Below are positions 44,364 to 53,795 of a stretch of DNA of 64,000 nt, in pieces. The translations under genes and the position numbers were made by a program. Numbering within the stretch: position 1 is the first letter of the stretch; every line of letters starts with the position of its first letter. Location of the stretch: positions 2,170,001 through 2,234,000 of the forward strand of contig NZ_CP006269.1 in the NCBI RefSeq assembly GCF_000737535.1, in the 5' to 3' direction. The DNA is from Synechococcus sp. KORDI-100 (GTDB lineage Bacteria > Cyanobacteriota > Cyanobacteriia > PCC-6307 > Cyanobiaceae). Below the pieces are notes generated by a model. That model was not told the DNA's origin. It saw only the letters and a program-made list of their open reading frames with translations, and did not search any database.

Positions 44364-45398
44364 CTGACCTGTCGTCCTCTCATGCTCCCCGGCCGAGGCC
44401 GCCCTCGCGAGCTGGCTTGCCGTGTCATCCAGTCGCCATTGGCCGGAGTGAGCGACCGCGTGTTCCGCGATCTGGTGCGTCGCTGGGCTCCCGAGGCCCT
44501 CCTGTTCACCGAAATGGTGAATGCCACAAGCCTGGAGCTGGGATTCGGTCGCGGAAAGGTTGAGGAGCTCGGCGAGGAGAACGGACCGATCGGCGTGCAG
44601 CTTTTCGATCACCGCCCCGCAGCGATGGCAGATGCGGCGCGACGTGCTGAAGACGCCGGGGCCTACCTGATTGACATCAACATGGGTTGCCCTGTCCGCA
44701 AGATCGCCCGCAAGGGTGGTGGCTCAGGACTGATCAGGGACCCGGATCTGGCGGCGCGGATCATCGACAGCGTCGCCCACGCCGTGAAACTGCCCGTCAC
44801 GGTGAAAACGCGCCTGGGCTGGTGCGGGAGCAACCTCGACCCGGTGCGATGGTGCCTTCTGCTGCAGCAGGCAGGGGCCCAGATGCTGACCCTGCACGGC
44901 CGCACCCGCGAGCAGGCGTTTAAGGGGGCAGCGGATTGGCAGACGATTGCTGAGGTCAAGAACCACCTCTCCATTCCCTTGATCGCCAATGGAGACATCA
45001 GAACGCCGGACGATGCCCTGAGATGCCTGGAGCAGACCGCAGCGGACGGGGTGATGGTGGGCAGGGGAACCATGGGCGCACCATGGCTGGTGGGTCAGAT
45101 CGACGCCGCACTGAACGGACGTCCAGTCCCGACCACTCCTGGCCCGCTGGAACGGGTTGAACTGGCGCGCGATCAAATGCTGGCGCTCGTCCGGGCCCGA
45201 GGCGATCACGGCCTGCTGATCGCCAGAAAGCACATGGGGTGGACCTGCATCGGATTTCCAGGCGCTCCGCAGCTGCGTCAGGCCCTCATGCGCGCGCCGA
45301 CACCGGAGGCCGCCCTAGCCTTGATCGACGATCAAATCAGGGTTCTGAGTGAGCCTGCTGCTGCTGCTCTGGCCCCTCTGGCTGACGCGACGACCTGA
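44361..45398 (+). CDS. dus: tRNA-dihydrouridine synthase
   Basis: About 345 residues from the ATG at 44361. A TIM-barrel flavoprotein that reduces uridine in tRNA with NADPH. VIQSPLAGVSDRVFRDLVRRW, IDINMGCPVRKIARKGGGSGL with the catalytic Cys, LPVTVKTRLGW, TLHGRTREQ and IANGDIRTPDDALRCL are family motifs. A much longer open frame upstream (to 43911) is antisense to DUF1823 and unsupported. The 3' end overlaps the next gene by 50 bases. Confidence 0.9.
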   Translation: MLTCRPLMLPGRGRPRELACRVIQSPLAGVSDRVFRDLVRRWAPEALLFTEMVNATSLELGFGRGKVEELGEENGPIGVQLFDHRPAAMADAARRAEDAGAYLIDINMGCPVRKIARKGGGSGLIRDPDLAARIIDSVAHAVKLPVTVKTRLGWCGSNLDPVRWCLLLQQAGAQMLTLHGRTREQAFKGAADWQTIAEVKNHLSIPLIANGDIRTPDDALRCLEQTAADGVMVGRGTMGAPWLVGQIDAALNGRPVPTTPGPLERVELARDQMLALVRARGDHGLLIARKHMGWTCIGFPGAPQLRQALMRAPTPEAALALIDDQIRVLSEPAAAALAPLADATT

Positions 45399-47355
45399 GG
45401 CGGATTCCCCGCTCTGGGCCCGCCGCAGCCTGATCCTGTTGATCACAGTTCTGACCTTTCGCTACCTGACCTGGCGATGCACAGACAGCCTCAATCTCGA
45501 GTCCCCAGCGTCAACCCTTCTCAGCCTGCTGCTGCTCATGGCGGAAAGCTGGCTGCTCCTGACGGGCCTGTTGCCCCTCTGGCTTGCATGGCGGAGATTC
45601 CCTGACCGTCGTCAACAGGGTATTGAGACGACCAAGGCCTTTCAAAGCAGCGCCTGGAAGCCCCGCGTGGACATCCTGATCCCGACCTGGGGTGAACCGC
45701 TTGACGTGTTGGAGCGCACCCTTACGGGTTGCCTGAACCAGACCTATCCGCACACCTCGGTGTTCCTGCTGGATGACAGCAACCGAAGCGATGTCAAAGC
45801 GCTGGCCCGCCGCCTCGGGTGCCACTACCGCCACAGACCGGAGCGGGCCAATGCCAAGGCCGGCAATCTCAACGATGGACTCCGCCTCGGCGGGGGTGAC
45901 TTGATCGCTGTGTTCGATGCCGACTTCGTCCCCCAGCAACGCTTTCTGGACTGCTGCGTCGGACTGCTCGAGGACCCCGGCATCGGCCTGGTTCAGACGC
46001 CTCAGTGCTTCATGAATGCCGATCCGGTGATGCGCAATCTGGGCATGGAGCAGTGGCTGCTGCCGGATGAGGAGAGCTTCTATCGCTGGATCGAACCGGT
46101 TCGTGACGGCTGGGGGGCCGTGGTCTGCGCCGGCACGTCATTCATCGTGAAACGCGAGGCCCTGCAGCAGGTGGGGGGGTTCGTTGAGCAGGCCCTCTCC
46201 GAGGACTTCGTCACCGGCATTGCGCTCAGAGAAAGGGGTTGGCGCCTGATCTATCTGCAACAGAAACTGAGCGCCGGCCTGGCAGCGGAATCGATGCTCG
46301 ATTTTGTTCGCCAGCGCCAGCGCTGGGCGGCCGGTACCCTGCAGAGTTTGCATCTGGAACACGGTCCGCTTCGGGCCAGGAACCTTTCAATCGGACAACG
46401 ACTGGCCTATTTGGAAGGCGTGATCCACTGGATCAACAACATCCCAAGGCTGGTCCTGATGTTGATGCCCCTGAGTTACGGCTTGCTCAGGATCACGCCG
46501 ATTCAGATCAGCGTCGGCGCCATCCTCACCCTGCTTGTTCCGCTCTGGGGAACGATGCTTCTGAGCATCGGCTGGATGAACCGAGGCAGTCGGGCAGCGT
46601 TGCTGGGTGAACTCACCAGCTGGGTGCTGACCGTGCCGCTCACCCTCACCGTGATCGCCAGCAGCCTTGGACGTCGCCTGGGCTTCCAGGTCACACCCAA
46701 ACATCAGACCCGTCCGCGAGCTGGCTGGAGCTGGGCCCTGGCCGGTCCCCTGCTGGTGCTCTCGGCACTGAATGCGACCAACCTGATCCAGCTTCTGATC
46801 TCCCTTCCAAGGCTGGGGCCGGGGGCCATGGACCAGGGCGCAATCGGTCTGGTCTGGGCCTGCCTCAACCTGCTGGGAACGTTGATCGCCCTCAGAGCCT
46901 GCTGGGACCCTGCGATTGACGAGGCCAGCCCCTGGTTCGCCGTTGATCTGGACGGCTGGATCAGTGACGCTGGCGGCCATCGACACCCGTGCCGGATCAC
47001 CGCTATCAGCGAAAACGGCGCCGAACTCAGCTTCAGGGGAGCGGCTCCGCCATTGGTTGCCAGCAGCCGTCTGCAGTGGGACAGGCGGGTTCCGGCTTTG
47101 CTCTTCTCGGTGAAGGCGATCGGGGGGTCAGCCCATGCCGTGGACTGGGAACCCATGGACACGATGCAGCGCAGGGCCCTGATGCAGTGGCTCTACGGAC
47201 GCGATCAGTGCTGGCTCGATCGCAGCGCTCCGCAGGAATGGAAAGCCCTTCTGGCTCTGCTGAAGCGACTCCTGCAGGGCCGGCCCAACCTTGGCCCACT
47301 CCATCGCAGCCTCATCCCCATTGCCTCTCAGGGCAGCACTTCTGGCCAGCATTGA
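45349..47355 (+). CDS. Cellulose synthase-like processive glycosyltransferase
   Basis: 668 residues of the BcsA type. Two N-terminal helices, then a GT2 domain with DD (142-143), D-x-D (190-192), SED in place of TED (284-286) and QxxRW (322-326). Membrane helices follow, and a C-terminal region at about 555-630 (CRITAISENGAEL) looks like a PilZ domain, although the classical RxxxR is not evident. It would polymerise a beta-glucan or similar polymer at the inner membrane. No bcsB or cellulase is nearby. The GTG start overlaps dus. Confidence 0.85.
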   Translation: MSLLLLLWPLWLTRRPEADSPLWARRSLILLITVLTFRYLTWRCTDSLNLESPASTLLSLLLLMAESWLLLTGLLPLWLAWRRFPDRRQQGIETTKAFQSSAWKPRVDILIPTWGEPLDVLERTLTGCLNQTYPHTSVFLLDDSNRSDVKALARRLGCHYRHRPERANAKAGNLNDGLRLGGGDLIAVFDADFVPQQRFLDCCVGLLEDPGIGLVQTPQCFMNADPVMRNLGMEQWLLPDEESFYRWIEPVRDGWGAVVCAGTSFIVKREALQQVGGFVEQALSEDFVTGIALRERGWRLIYLQQKLSAGLAAESMLDFVRQRQRWAAGTLQSLHLEHGPLRARNLSIGQRLAYLEGVIHWINNIPRLVLMLMPLSYGLLRITPIQISVGAILTLLVPLWGTMLLSIGWMNRGSRAALLGELTSWVLTVPLTLTVIASSLGRRLGFQVTPKHQTRPRAGWSWALAGPLLVLSALNATNLIQLLISLPRLGPGAMDQGAIGLVWACLNLLGTLIALRACWDPAIDEASPWFAVDLDGWISDAGGHRHPCRITAISENGAELSFRGAAPPLVASSRLQWDRRVPALLFSVKAIGGSAHAVDWEPMDTMQRRALMQWLYGRDQCWLDRSAPQEWKALLALLKRLLQGRPNLGPLHRSLIPIASQGSTSGQH

Positions 47356-48080
47356 CGGATCAACAGCAATGAAAAATAGGGACGTTCGCCGGCTGGGATC
47401 TGCTCGGCAGGGGCGATGACCTGGTCAGGCCAACCAACCTTCTCTGCAAACAACGATCGCGACAGAAGTCCGCGCTGCTCGAGCAGAGGTCGAAGCCAGC
47501 GCCAGCGACGCCCGAGCTTGAGCAGGGCCAGGTTCTGGCCTCGTTGCTCGGCCTGGCTTGCCATCCTGGAGAAATCACCCTCGCAATCCGGACAGGGTGC
47601 CACCACAAACTGGTCCTGCTGCAACGCCAGGGGCCAGAGCGCTGCGGCTGCCGCTGCGGAGAACGATGGGATTCCAGGAATCACCCGAACGGTGCAACTG
47701 GGGTGCCGCTTCTGAAGAGACAACAGCACGTAGCTGCCGGTGGCGAACAGGGAGGCATCCCCCTCACAAAGCAGAACCACCTGTTTGCCGGCGGAGACCT
47801 CGCCCGCCAGAAGATCGGCCGCGGCCTTCCAGGCCTGCTGGCGGGGCTGCGGGGCCTCCACCATCGGGAACACGTGCGAACGCTGGAGCTGATCCGGTTT
47901 GATCCAGCGACTGGCGATCCGCGCCGCCATGCCGACCTCGCCGGGACGGGCCACCGGGGAAACGATCAGATCGGCCTGTTCGATGGCGCGTACCGCCGCC
48001 ACGGTGAGCAGATCGGGATCTCCCGGACCAACCCCGACGAGGGTCAGCGTTCCCCAGTTCTGCGGGTCGATGATGGCCAG
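47328..48080 (-). CDS. cobI: Precorrin-2 C20-methyltransferase
   Basis: A tetrapyrrole methylase of cobalamin synthesis. LIVSPVARPGE, VVLLCEGDASLFATGSYVL (SAM-binding Asp/Phe region), RVIPGIPSFSAAAAA and LLKLGRRW fit CobI/CbiL. The essential N-terminal LVGVGPGDPDLLT is encoded at 48005-48047, upstream of the first GTG at 48002. No ATG, GTG or TTG lies before it in frame up to a stop near 48098; the only near-cognate choices are CTG at 48080 or 48047. I therefore extend the gene to the CTG at 48080. The 3' end overlaps the cellulose-synthase-like gene by 28 bases. Confidence 0.75.
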   Translation of the reverse strand: MAIIDPQNWGTLTLVGVGPGDPDLLTVAAVRAIEQADLIVSPVARPGEVGMAARIASRWIKPDQLQRSHVFPMVEAPQPRQQAWKAAADLLAGEVSAGKQVVLLCEGDASLFATGSYVLLSLQKRHPSCTVRVIPGIPSFSAAAAAALWPLALQQDQFVVAPCPDCEGDFSRMASQAEQRGQNLALLKLGRRWRWLRPLLEQRGLLSRSLFAEKVGWPDQVIAPAEQIPAGERPYFSLLLIRQCWPEVLP

Positions 48081-48105
48081 GGAACCTGTCGTCCGGAGTC
48101 AGACG

Positions 48106-48666
48106 GTGAGTCGCCTCAGCATCTTTCCAGACCATCCACCGGATGTTGATTCAACGTTCTCCGAGCCTGTGCTGGTCAGCGACGATCCCCAGACCATCCA
48201 GCAAGAACTGCATGGCCGCGGGATCGGCTTCGAGCGCTGGCCTGTGCGCAGCTCCGTCCCGCAGGGGGCGGATCAGGCAACGGTTCTGCAGGCCTTCAGC
48301 GCAGACGTGAAACGCGTCATGACCGAAGCCGGACACGTCAGCGTCGATGTTCTGCGGGTGACACCGAGCCATCCCGACAGGACCTCTCTGCGCCGACGTT
48401 TTCTCAGTGAGCACACCCACGCTGAGGACGAGGTGCGTTTCTTTGTGGAAGGCCGTGGGCTGTTCTGTCTGCACATCGGCGGGGAAGTGCTGGCCGTTTT
48501 GTGTGAACGGGATGACCTGATTCACATTCCAGCCGGCACACGCCACTGGTTCGACGTGGGTGAGCAGCCGCAGTTCTGCGTTCTGCGTTTTCATGGCACC
48601 AATGCGGAATGGCTGGCAACCTTCACCGGGGATCCGATTGCGGAGCGATTCCCAAAGCTGGAATGA
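48106..48666 (+). CDS. mtnD: Acireductone dioxygenase
   Basis: About 186 residues from the GTG at 48106. A cupin enzyme of the methionine salvage pathway. Metal ligands are seen in SEHTHAEDEVRFFVEGRG (two His and Glu) and HIPAGTRHWFDVG (third His). Fe2+ or Ni2+ decides which product is formed. No other mtn gene is in the window. The stop overlaps the next gene by ATGA. The long open frame before 48106 is antisense to cobI. Confidence 0.92.
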   Translation: MSRLSIFPDHPPDVDSTFSEPVLVSDDPQTIQQELHGRGIGFERWPVRSSVPQGADQATVLQAFSADVKRVMTEAGHVSVDVLRVTPSHPDRTSLRRRFLSEHTHAEDEVRFFVEGRGLFCLHIGGEVLAVLCERDDLIHIPAGTRHWFDVGEQPQFCVLRFHGTNAEWLATFTGDPIAERFPKLE

Positions 48667-49070
48667 CCAGCTCCCCGCTGACGACACTGCCCATGCATTC
48701 GGTCTCGCTGTGCTTCGGTCTGATCATCGTTCTGGCCAGCGCAGCACTGGCGAGCGACGATGCTTTGGCATCCGATGCATCCGTTGCTCGCAAAGTGGCG
48801 AGGATCGAGCTGGCCAGAAGCATTCGATCATTTGCTGCCAGCACGCTTGCCAACGGTCAGTGCCTGGTGAAGGCCGGACGGCTGAGTCAGCGTCAGATCA
48901 ATGAAGCCATGCCCATCGCCCTGCGCGAACTGGGAATCAGCCCGACTGTGCTGACCAATCCACAGGTGATCAAGGCCGCCGGGATGCTGCAGGACGAACT
49001 GGATGACGACTGCGGACTGACATCCATGGATGCGGATCGGGCGCTCGAACTGGTCAACGACGAGCTGTGA
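48663..49070 (+). CDS. Secreted hypothetical protein
   Basis: 135 residues from an ATG that overlaps the mtnD stop. A signal peptide is likely (MHSVSLCFGLIIVLASAALASDD from the second Met, in parts). The mature part is helical, with two cysteines (GQCLVKAG and DDDCGLTS) that could form a disulfide in the periplasm. I do not recognise the family. The coupling to mtnD may be only positional. Confidence 0.6.
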   Translation: MTSSPLTTLPMHSVSLCFGLIIVLASAALASDDALASDASVARKVARIELARSIRSFAASTLANGQCLVKAGRLSQRQINEAMPIALRELGISPTVLTNPQVIKAAGMLQDELDDDCGLTSMDADRALELVNDEL

Positions 49071-49086
49071 ATCCCGCCCCGGGTCC

Positions 49087-49117
49087 AGTCGGAGACGCCT
49101 GAACAACCGACTTTTTT
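49087..49117 (+). terminator. Possible intrinsic terminator
   Basis: A 6-base-pair stem (agtcgg / ccgact) with a 14-base loop and a run of six T, 17 bases after the hypothetical gene. It is followed by ctgagg and a run of eight A, which could also form a T/A stem and act on the other strand. The short stem makes it weak. Confidence 0.4.
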
Positions 49118-49171
49118 CTGAGGAAAAAAAAGAAGATCTCCATAGGGTTCGTTTCACTTTTTCTCTGATGG

Positions 49172-49699
49172 ATGAATTCAGCGCGCGTCCTGGCGGCCAC
49201 TCTGCTGATCCCTGCCCTGCAGGCGCCGGTCGCCGCTGACAATCTGGCGACGCTGCCACCGTCTGAATCCATCCTCGTGCTGGAGCGAACCTCGCGCCAG
49301 CTTTCCCGAACCGGAGATCCGATCTGGAATCTGCGCCTTGAAAGCCCCGGCCAACCGGCCCTGAACTTCGAGGCGGTCACCGGTCGCGCCCACCGCCAGG
49401 ACGCTGATCGACACATCGCCGGCACACGGGCTCCTCTCCCCGCGGGTCGTTACAGCCTTGGTCCGGTGGAGCCCCTCGGCCCTCAGGATCCCAGTGAACT
49501 GGGTCCGATCTGGATCGGGATCCAGCCGCTGTTCCGCACAGGACGGGGCCACCTCGGCATTCACCTCGACCCGAGCGCCAATCGCAATGCCAACAGCGGC
49601 ACACTCGGCTGCGTCGGCTTGATCCGCCGCAGCGACATGTTGAAGCTGGCCGATCTGATTCAACGCCGCAACGTTCAGGCCCTGGTGGTGAACGACTGA
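49172..49699 (+). CDS. L,D-transpeptidase-like secreted protein
   Basis: 175 residues. An N-terminal hydrophobic signal (ARVLAATLLIPALQAPVAAD) is followed by a YkuD-like domain: LERTSRQLSRTG, LPAGRYSLG, GHLGIHLDPSAN and the end SGTLGCVGLIRRSDM with the candidate nucleophile Cys. The usual SxGC-[IV]-R is loosened to TLGCVGL. A role in the cell wall is likely. The stop overlaps the next start by one base (TGATG). Confidence 0.75.
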   Translation: MNSARVLAATLLIPALQAPVAADNLATLPPSESILVLERTSRQLSRTGDPIWNLRLESPGQPALNFEAVTGRAHRQDADRHIAGTRAPLPAGRYSLGPVEPLGPQDPSELGPIWIGIQPLFRTGRGHLGIHLDPSANRNANSGTLGCVGLIRRSDMLKLADLIQRRNVQALVVND

Positions 49700-50220
49700 T
49701 GTTCTCGGGATGGGGCCTGACCTGGGGAGGCTGGCTCGACAACAGGAAAGGTGAATGGTGGCTGCTGGCCCAGCTGATCCTGATCGCCGCCCATCTCCTG
49801 CCACCCTGGCCAGCCCCGGCCAGCTGGGGGCTGGCCATCTGGCCACGACCTCTGTTCGGGCTCGGAGTCCTGATCCTGCTGGCTGGCTGCGCCCTGGCCG
49901 GACAGGGGTTTCTGGCTCTTGGATCCAGCCTGTCCCCGCTCCCTGCTCCTCGCGACGACAATCGCCTCATCACCGAAGGGCCCTACCGGCGTTGCCGCCA
50001 CCCCCTCTATCAGTCGGTCCTGGTGTGCTCGCTGGGTGTCGTGATTGCCCTGGGGAGTGTTCTCCACCTGCTGCTGCTGATCAGCCTCGCCCTGGTTCTG
50101 CAGGGCAAGGCACACCGGGAGGAACATGCCCTGCTTGCCATGCATCCCAGCTACGGGCAGTACCAACGGAACGTCCCTGCCATCGTGCCTGGAGTTCCCG
50201 GCCTTGACTGGCGCCTCTGA
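49699..50220 (+). CDS. Isoprenylcysteine methyltransferase-like membrane protein
   Basis: 173 residues with four hydrophobic helices. The C-terminal core LITEGPYRRCRHPLYQSVLV and the later EEHALLAMHPSYGQYQRNVP match the ICMT/PEMT family, which uses SAM in the membrane to methylate lipids or prenylated substrates. The substrate in bacteria is unknown. It is translationally coupled to the preceding gene. Confidence 0.8.
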   Translation: MFSGWGLTWGGWLDNRKGEWWLLAQLILIAAHLLPPWPAPASWGLAIWPRPLFGLGVLILLAGCALAGQGFLALGSSLSPLPAPRDDNRLITEGPYRRCRHPLYQSVLVCSLGVVIALGSVLHLLLLISLALVLQGKAHREEHALLAMHPSYGQYQRNVPAIVPGVPGLDWRL

Positions 50221-50274
50221 CCTAATCAATCGACCGTCAGGCCATGCTGAAATACAGCGTTTTTCAGGAAAGGG

Positions 50275-51216
50275 ATGACGCCTGGAGTCGGCAACCGCAG
50301 GGGGATCATCCTCGCCGGGGGCAGTGGCACCAGACTGCACCCGATTACCCAGGCCGTCAGCAAACAGCTGCTGCCGGTTTATGACAAACCGATGATCTAT
50401 TACCCGCTCAGCACGCTGATGCTGGCGGGAATCAGGGAGGTGCTGATCATCACCACCCCCCACGACAAGGAGGCGTTCGAACGTCTGCTGGGCGATGGCA
50501 GCCGCTGGGGGATGGAGATCCACTACGAGATCCAGCCGAGTCCCGACGGTCTGGCCCAGGCCTTCTTGATCGGGGCCGGCTTCCTGGGCGATTCGCCGGC
50601 AGCCCTTGTCCTCGGGGACAACCTGTTCCATGGCCACGACCTCGTTCCGCAGCTCGTCTCCAGCGACCAGCGCGATCAGGAGGCCTCGGTCTTCGCCTAC
50701 CCGGTGAGCGATCCAGAGCGTTACGGCGTCGTTGAATTCGATGCCAACGGAAGAGTGCTCAGCATCGAGGAAAAACCTCAGAAACCGAAGAGTCGTTACG
50801 CCGTCACGGGCCTGTATTTCTACGACAACTCAGTGGTGTCAAGGGCCCGCAGGGTTTGTCCGTCGGACCGTGGCGAGCTTGAGATCACCGATCTCAATCG
50901 GATGTACCTCGAGGAGGGCTTGCTGAGGGTCGAACTGATGGGCCGAGGCATGGCCTGGCTGGACACGGGAACCTGCGACTCGCTCAACGACGCCGGCAGT
51001 TACATCCGCACCCTGGAACATCGCCAGGGCCTGAAGGTCGGCTGCCCGGAGGAGGTGGCATGGCGCCAGGGCTGGATCGATGCCGGCCAGCTGGAGACGC
51101 TTGCTCAACCCTTGATGAAAAGCGGTTATGGCAGGTATCTGCGGCAGCTACTGGAGGAAAACGTGAGCGATCACGCTGCCCTGCAGAGCAGCCTGGAGGT
51201 GAGCAGTGGACGTTGA
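50275..51216 (+). CDS. rfbA: Glucose-1-phosphate thymidylyltransferase
   Basis: 313 residues. First enzyme of dTDP-L-rhamnose synthesis. [16 protein letters not shown] is the nucleotide loop, followed by [17 protein letters not shown] and [33 protein letters not shown] is also typical. AGGAAAGGG lies just before the ATG. It opens the operon rfbA-rfbC-rfbD-rfbB-glycosyltransferase, in which every junction overlaps. Confidence 0.96.
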   Translation: MTPGVGNRRGIILAGGSGTRLHPITQAVSKQLLPVYDKPMIYYPLSTLMLAGIREVLIITTPHDKEAFERLLGDGSRWGMEIHYEIQPSPDGLAQAFLIGAGFLGDSPAALVLGDNLFHGHDLVPQLVSSDQRDQEASVFAYPVSDPERYGVVEFDANGRVLSIEEKPQKPKSRYAVTGLYFYDNSVVSRARRVCPSDRGELEITDLNRMYLEEGLLRVELMGRGMAWLDTGTCDSLNDAGSYIRTLEHRQGLKVGCPEEVAWRQGWIDAGQLETLAQPLMKSGYGRYLRQLLEENVSDHAALQSSLEVSSGR

Positions 51217-51796
51217 ACAGCTGACAACAACCGATGGACGGACGATCGAAGGACCGCTTCTGATCAAGCCGCGGGTGTTCGGCGATGAACGGGGCTGGTT
51301 TTTTGAGAGTTGGAATCAGCAGCGCTTTGATGCTGCTGTTGGCGAATCCCTGGTCTTCTCTCAGGACAACCACTCCCGTTCCATGCAGGGCGTGCTCCGT
51401 GGGCTGCACTACCAGCTGCCCCCTGAGCCTCAGGCCAAGCTGGTTCGAGCCAGCCAGGGCGTGATCTTTGATGTGGCTGTCGACATCCGTCAACATTCAC
51501 CGACCTTCGGGTTGTGGGTCGGAGCTGAGCTCAGCCAGGCGAATGCACATCAGCTCTGGATTCCTGAAGGATTTGCCCACGGCTTTCTCACCCTCAGCCC
51601 AGTGGCTGAAGTGCAGTACAAGGCCAGAGGCTTCTGGAATCGCGACTGCGAACGTGCGATTCACTGGAATGACCCCACCCTGGCCATCAGCTGGCCGCTC
51701 GAGCGGCTGCAGAGTGCCGAGGTCAACCTCTCCGCAAAGGACGCTGAAGCAGCCTCCCTTGATGCCGCGACCGCTTCTGGAGACACGTTCCAATGA
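51206..51796 (+). CDS. rfbC: dTDP-4-dehydrorhamnose 3,5-epimerase
   Basis: 196 residues, cupin fold. [40 protein letters not shown] with the catalytic His region, [11 protein letters not shown] and [14 protein letters not shown] are family motifs. The GTG start overlaps rfbA by 11 bases. Confidence 0.95.
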   Translation: MDVEQLTTTDGRTIEGPLLIKPRVFGDERGWFFESWNQQRFDAAVGESLVFSQDNHSRSMQGVLRGLHYQLPPEPQAKLVRASQGVIFDVAVDIRQHSPTFGLWVGAELSQANAHQLWIPEGFAHGFLTLSPVAEVQYKARGFWNRDCERAIHWNDPTLAISWPLERLQSAEVNLSAKDAEAASLDAATASGDTFQ

Positions 51797-52668
51797 AGGT
51801 GTTGTTGACAGGTGCTGCCGGGCAGCTTGGGCACTCGTTCCTGGCGGGCAGACCCGCAGACGTTGAGCTAATTGCCACCAGCCGCAGGGAACTGGATCTG
51901 GCCGACATCTCGGCCTGTCGCGATGCGATCCAACGGCATCAACCGGATTGGGTCGTGAATGCCGGGGCCTACACCGCCGTCGACAAGGCTGAATCAGAGC
52001 CTGAACTGGCAATGGCTGTGAATGCCGAGGCGCCTCACGCCTTTGCCGAAGAGCTGATGGATTCAGGGGGGCGTCTGCTCCAGATCAGCACGGATTTCGT
52101 CTTCAACGGCAGCCAGGGAACTCCCTGCAGGGTTGACCAGCCCCGTCAGCCCCTGGGCGTTTATGGGCTGAGCAAGGCGAAAGGAGAGGAAGCCGTGCAA
52201 GAGGTCCTGGGAGGCGGAGACCAGGGGGTGATTCTTCGCACCAGCTGGGTGATGGGTCCCAATGGGCGCAATTTCGCTCTCACCATGCTTCGTCTCCATC
52301 AGGAGAGAGAGGAGCTCCGTGTCGTCGCCGATCAGGTGGGATGCCCCACCAGCACCCAGACCCTGGCCGCAGCCTGCTGGCGAGCCATCACCGGGACCAA
52401 GCCATTGCCTGCGCTGATGCACTGGAGCGATGCCGGTGCAGCAAGCTGGTACGACGTTGCCGTTGCGATCGGTGAGCTTGGAGCTGAACTGGGCCTCCTC
52501 CAGAAACCCGCCCGCGTTCAGCCGATCAGCACCGAGGACTACCCGACACCAGCTCGACGCCCGAGCTACTCGCTGCTCGACTGCACGGGCACTCGCAGGG
52601 CCCTCGACCTGGAGGGGCAACACTGGCGCAGTGCTCTCCGTGATGTCTTGAGCGCCATCCCGAGATGA
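51793..52668 (+). CDS. rfbD: dTDP-4-dehydrorhamnose reductase
   Basis: 291 residues. Last step of dTDP-L-rhamnose synthesis. The NAD(P) motif is LTGAAGQLGHSF; INAGAYTAVDKAE-like sequence (VVNAGAYTAVDKAESEP), STDFVFNG, and the Y-x3-K of PLGVYGLSKAKGEE are seen. Overlaps both neighbours by 4 bases. Confidence 0.95.
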   Translation: MKVLLTGAAGQLGHSFLAGRPADVELIATSRRELDLADISACRDAIQRHQPDWVVNAGAYTAVDKAESEPELAMAVNAEAPHAFAEELMDSGGRLLQISTDFVFNGSQGTPCRVDQPRQPLGVYGLSKAKGEEAVQEVLGGGDQGVILRTSWVMGPNGRNFALTMLRLHQEREELRVVADQVGCPTSTQTLAAACWRAITGTKPLPALMHWSDAGAASWYDVAVAIGELGAELGLLQKPARVQPISTEDYPTPARRPSYSLLDCTGTRRALDLEGQHWRSALRDVLSAIPR

Positions 52669-53795
52669 CGACAGCTCCACACGACCACCCGATGCCCTCA
52701 ACCCGGGAGTTGCTGGGAACCAGACAGCGTGTGCTGGTGACCGGTGGTGCTGGCTTCATTGGCAGCGCCGTCGTCCGTCGCCTGCTGGCGGACAGCGATG
52801 CACTGGTCTTCAACCTCGACAAGATGGGCTACGCCAGTGATCTCACCAGCATTCGGCAGCTGCTCGACAGCCTGGGATCAGAGGCAGAGACGCGACATCA
52901 ACTGCTGCAGGTTGACCTCTGCGACGGAGCGGCAGTTCAGGCCGCTGTGGACCGTGCCGATCCCGATCTGGTGATGCACCTAGCGGCGGAAAGCCACGTG
53001 GATCGATCGATCTCAGGCCCCGACGCCTTCATCAACAGCAATGTCAACGGGACCTTTCATCTGCTGCAGGCCGTCCGCAGCCACTACGCATCTCTTCCTG
53101 AAGGGCGACGTTCCGGTTTTCGGCTTCACCACATCAGCACGGACGAAGTCTTCGGTTCCCTTCGTGCCGATGGACGATTCTCAGAGACAACCCCCTATGC
53201 CCCCCGCAGTCCCTACTCCGCCAGCAAAGCAGCCAGTGATCATCTTGTGAGCGCCTGGCATCACACCTTCGACCTTCCGGTTGTCCTGACCAATTGCTCC
53301 AACAATTACGGGCCCTGGCAATTTCCGGAAAAGCTGATCCCAGTGGTGACCCTCAAGGCGGCGGCCGGTGAGGAGATTCCTCTTTATGGGGATGGCCTCA
53401 ACGTCCGTGACTGGCTGTACGTGGACGACCACGTGGATGCCCTGCTGCTGGCCGCCTGTCGAGGGCGTTCCGGTCGCAGTTACTGCGTCGGTGGCCATGG
53501 CGAGCGCAACAATCGCGAGGTGGTCGATGCGATTTGTGCCGAGCTCGATGCTGCGCATGGCAAGCATCACCCACACGCAGATCTGATCCGCAGCGTCCGC
53601 GACAGGCCTGGTCACGACAGGCGCTATGCCATTGATCCAACGCGGATCTCAACGGAACTCGGCTGGTATCCCCGTCACGATTTCAGCAGCGGCCTTCAAC
53701 AGACGGTGCGCTGGTATCTCGAGCATCAGGACTGGTGCCGGAAGGTTCGCGAGCGAGCCCAGTACGACGGAGGACGGCTGGGGAGCGTCACGTGA
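52665..53795 (+). CDS. rfbB: dTDP-glucose 4,6-dehydratase
   Basis: 376 residues; the family core starts near residue 18 with VLVTGGAGFIGSAVVRRL. HLAAESHVDRSI, STDEVFGSL, the Y-x3-K of SPYSASKAASDHL and NCSNNYGPWQFPEKLIP are present. An ATG at 52692 would give a more usual N-terminus. Overlaps rfbD and the next glycosyltransferase. Confidence 0.96.
   Translation: MTTAPHDHPMPSTRELLGTRQRVLVTGGAGFIGSAVVRRLLADSDALVFNLDKMGYASDLTSIRQLLDSLGSEAETRHQLLQVDLCDGAAVQAAVDRADPDLVMHLAAESHVDRSISGPDAFINSNVNGTFHLLQAVRSHYASLPEGRRSGFRLHHISTDEVFGSLRADGRFSETTPYAPRSPYSASKAASDHLVSAWHHTFDLPVVLTNCSNNYGPWQFPEKLIPVVTLKAAAGEEIPLYGDGLNVRDWLYVDDHVDALLLAACRGRSGRSYCVGGHGERNNREVVDAICAELDAAHGKHHPHADLIRSVRDRPGHDRRYAIDPTRISTELGWYPRHDFSSGLQQTVRWYLEHQDWCRKVRERAQYDGGRLGSVT

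Noticed and set aside
49675-50637. A 320-codon antisense frame over the ICMT-like gene and rfbA
   Set aside because: It spans two well-supported sense genes and an intergenic gap, with biased composition only.
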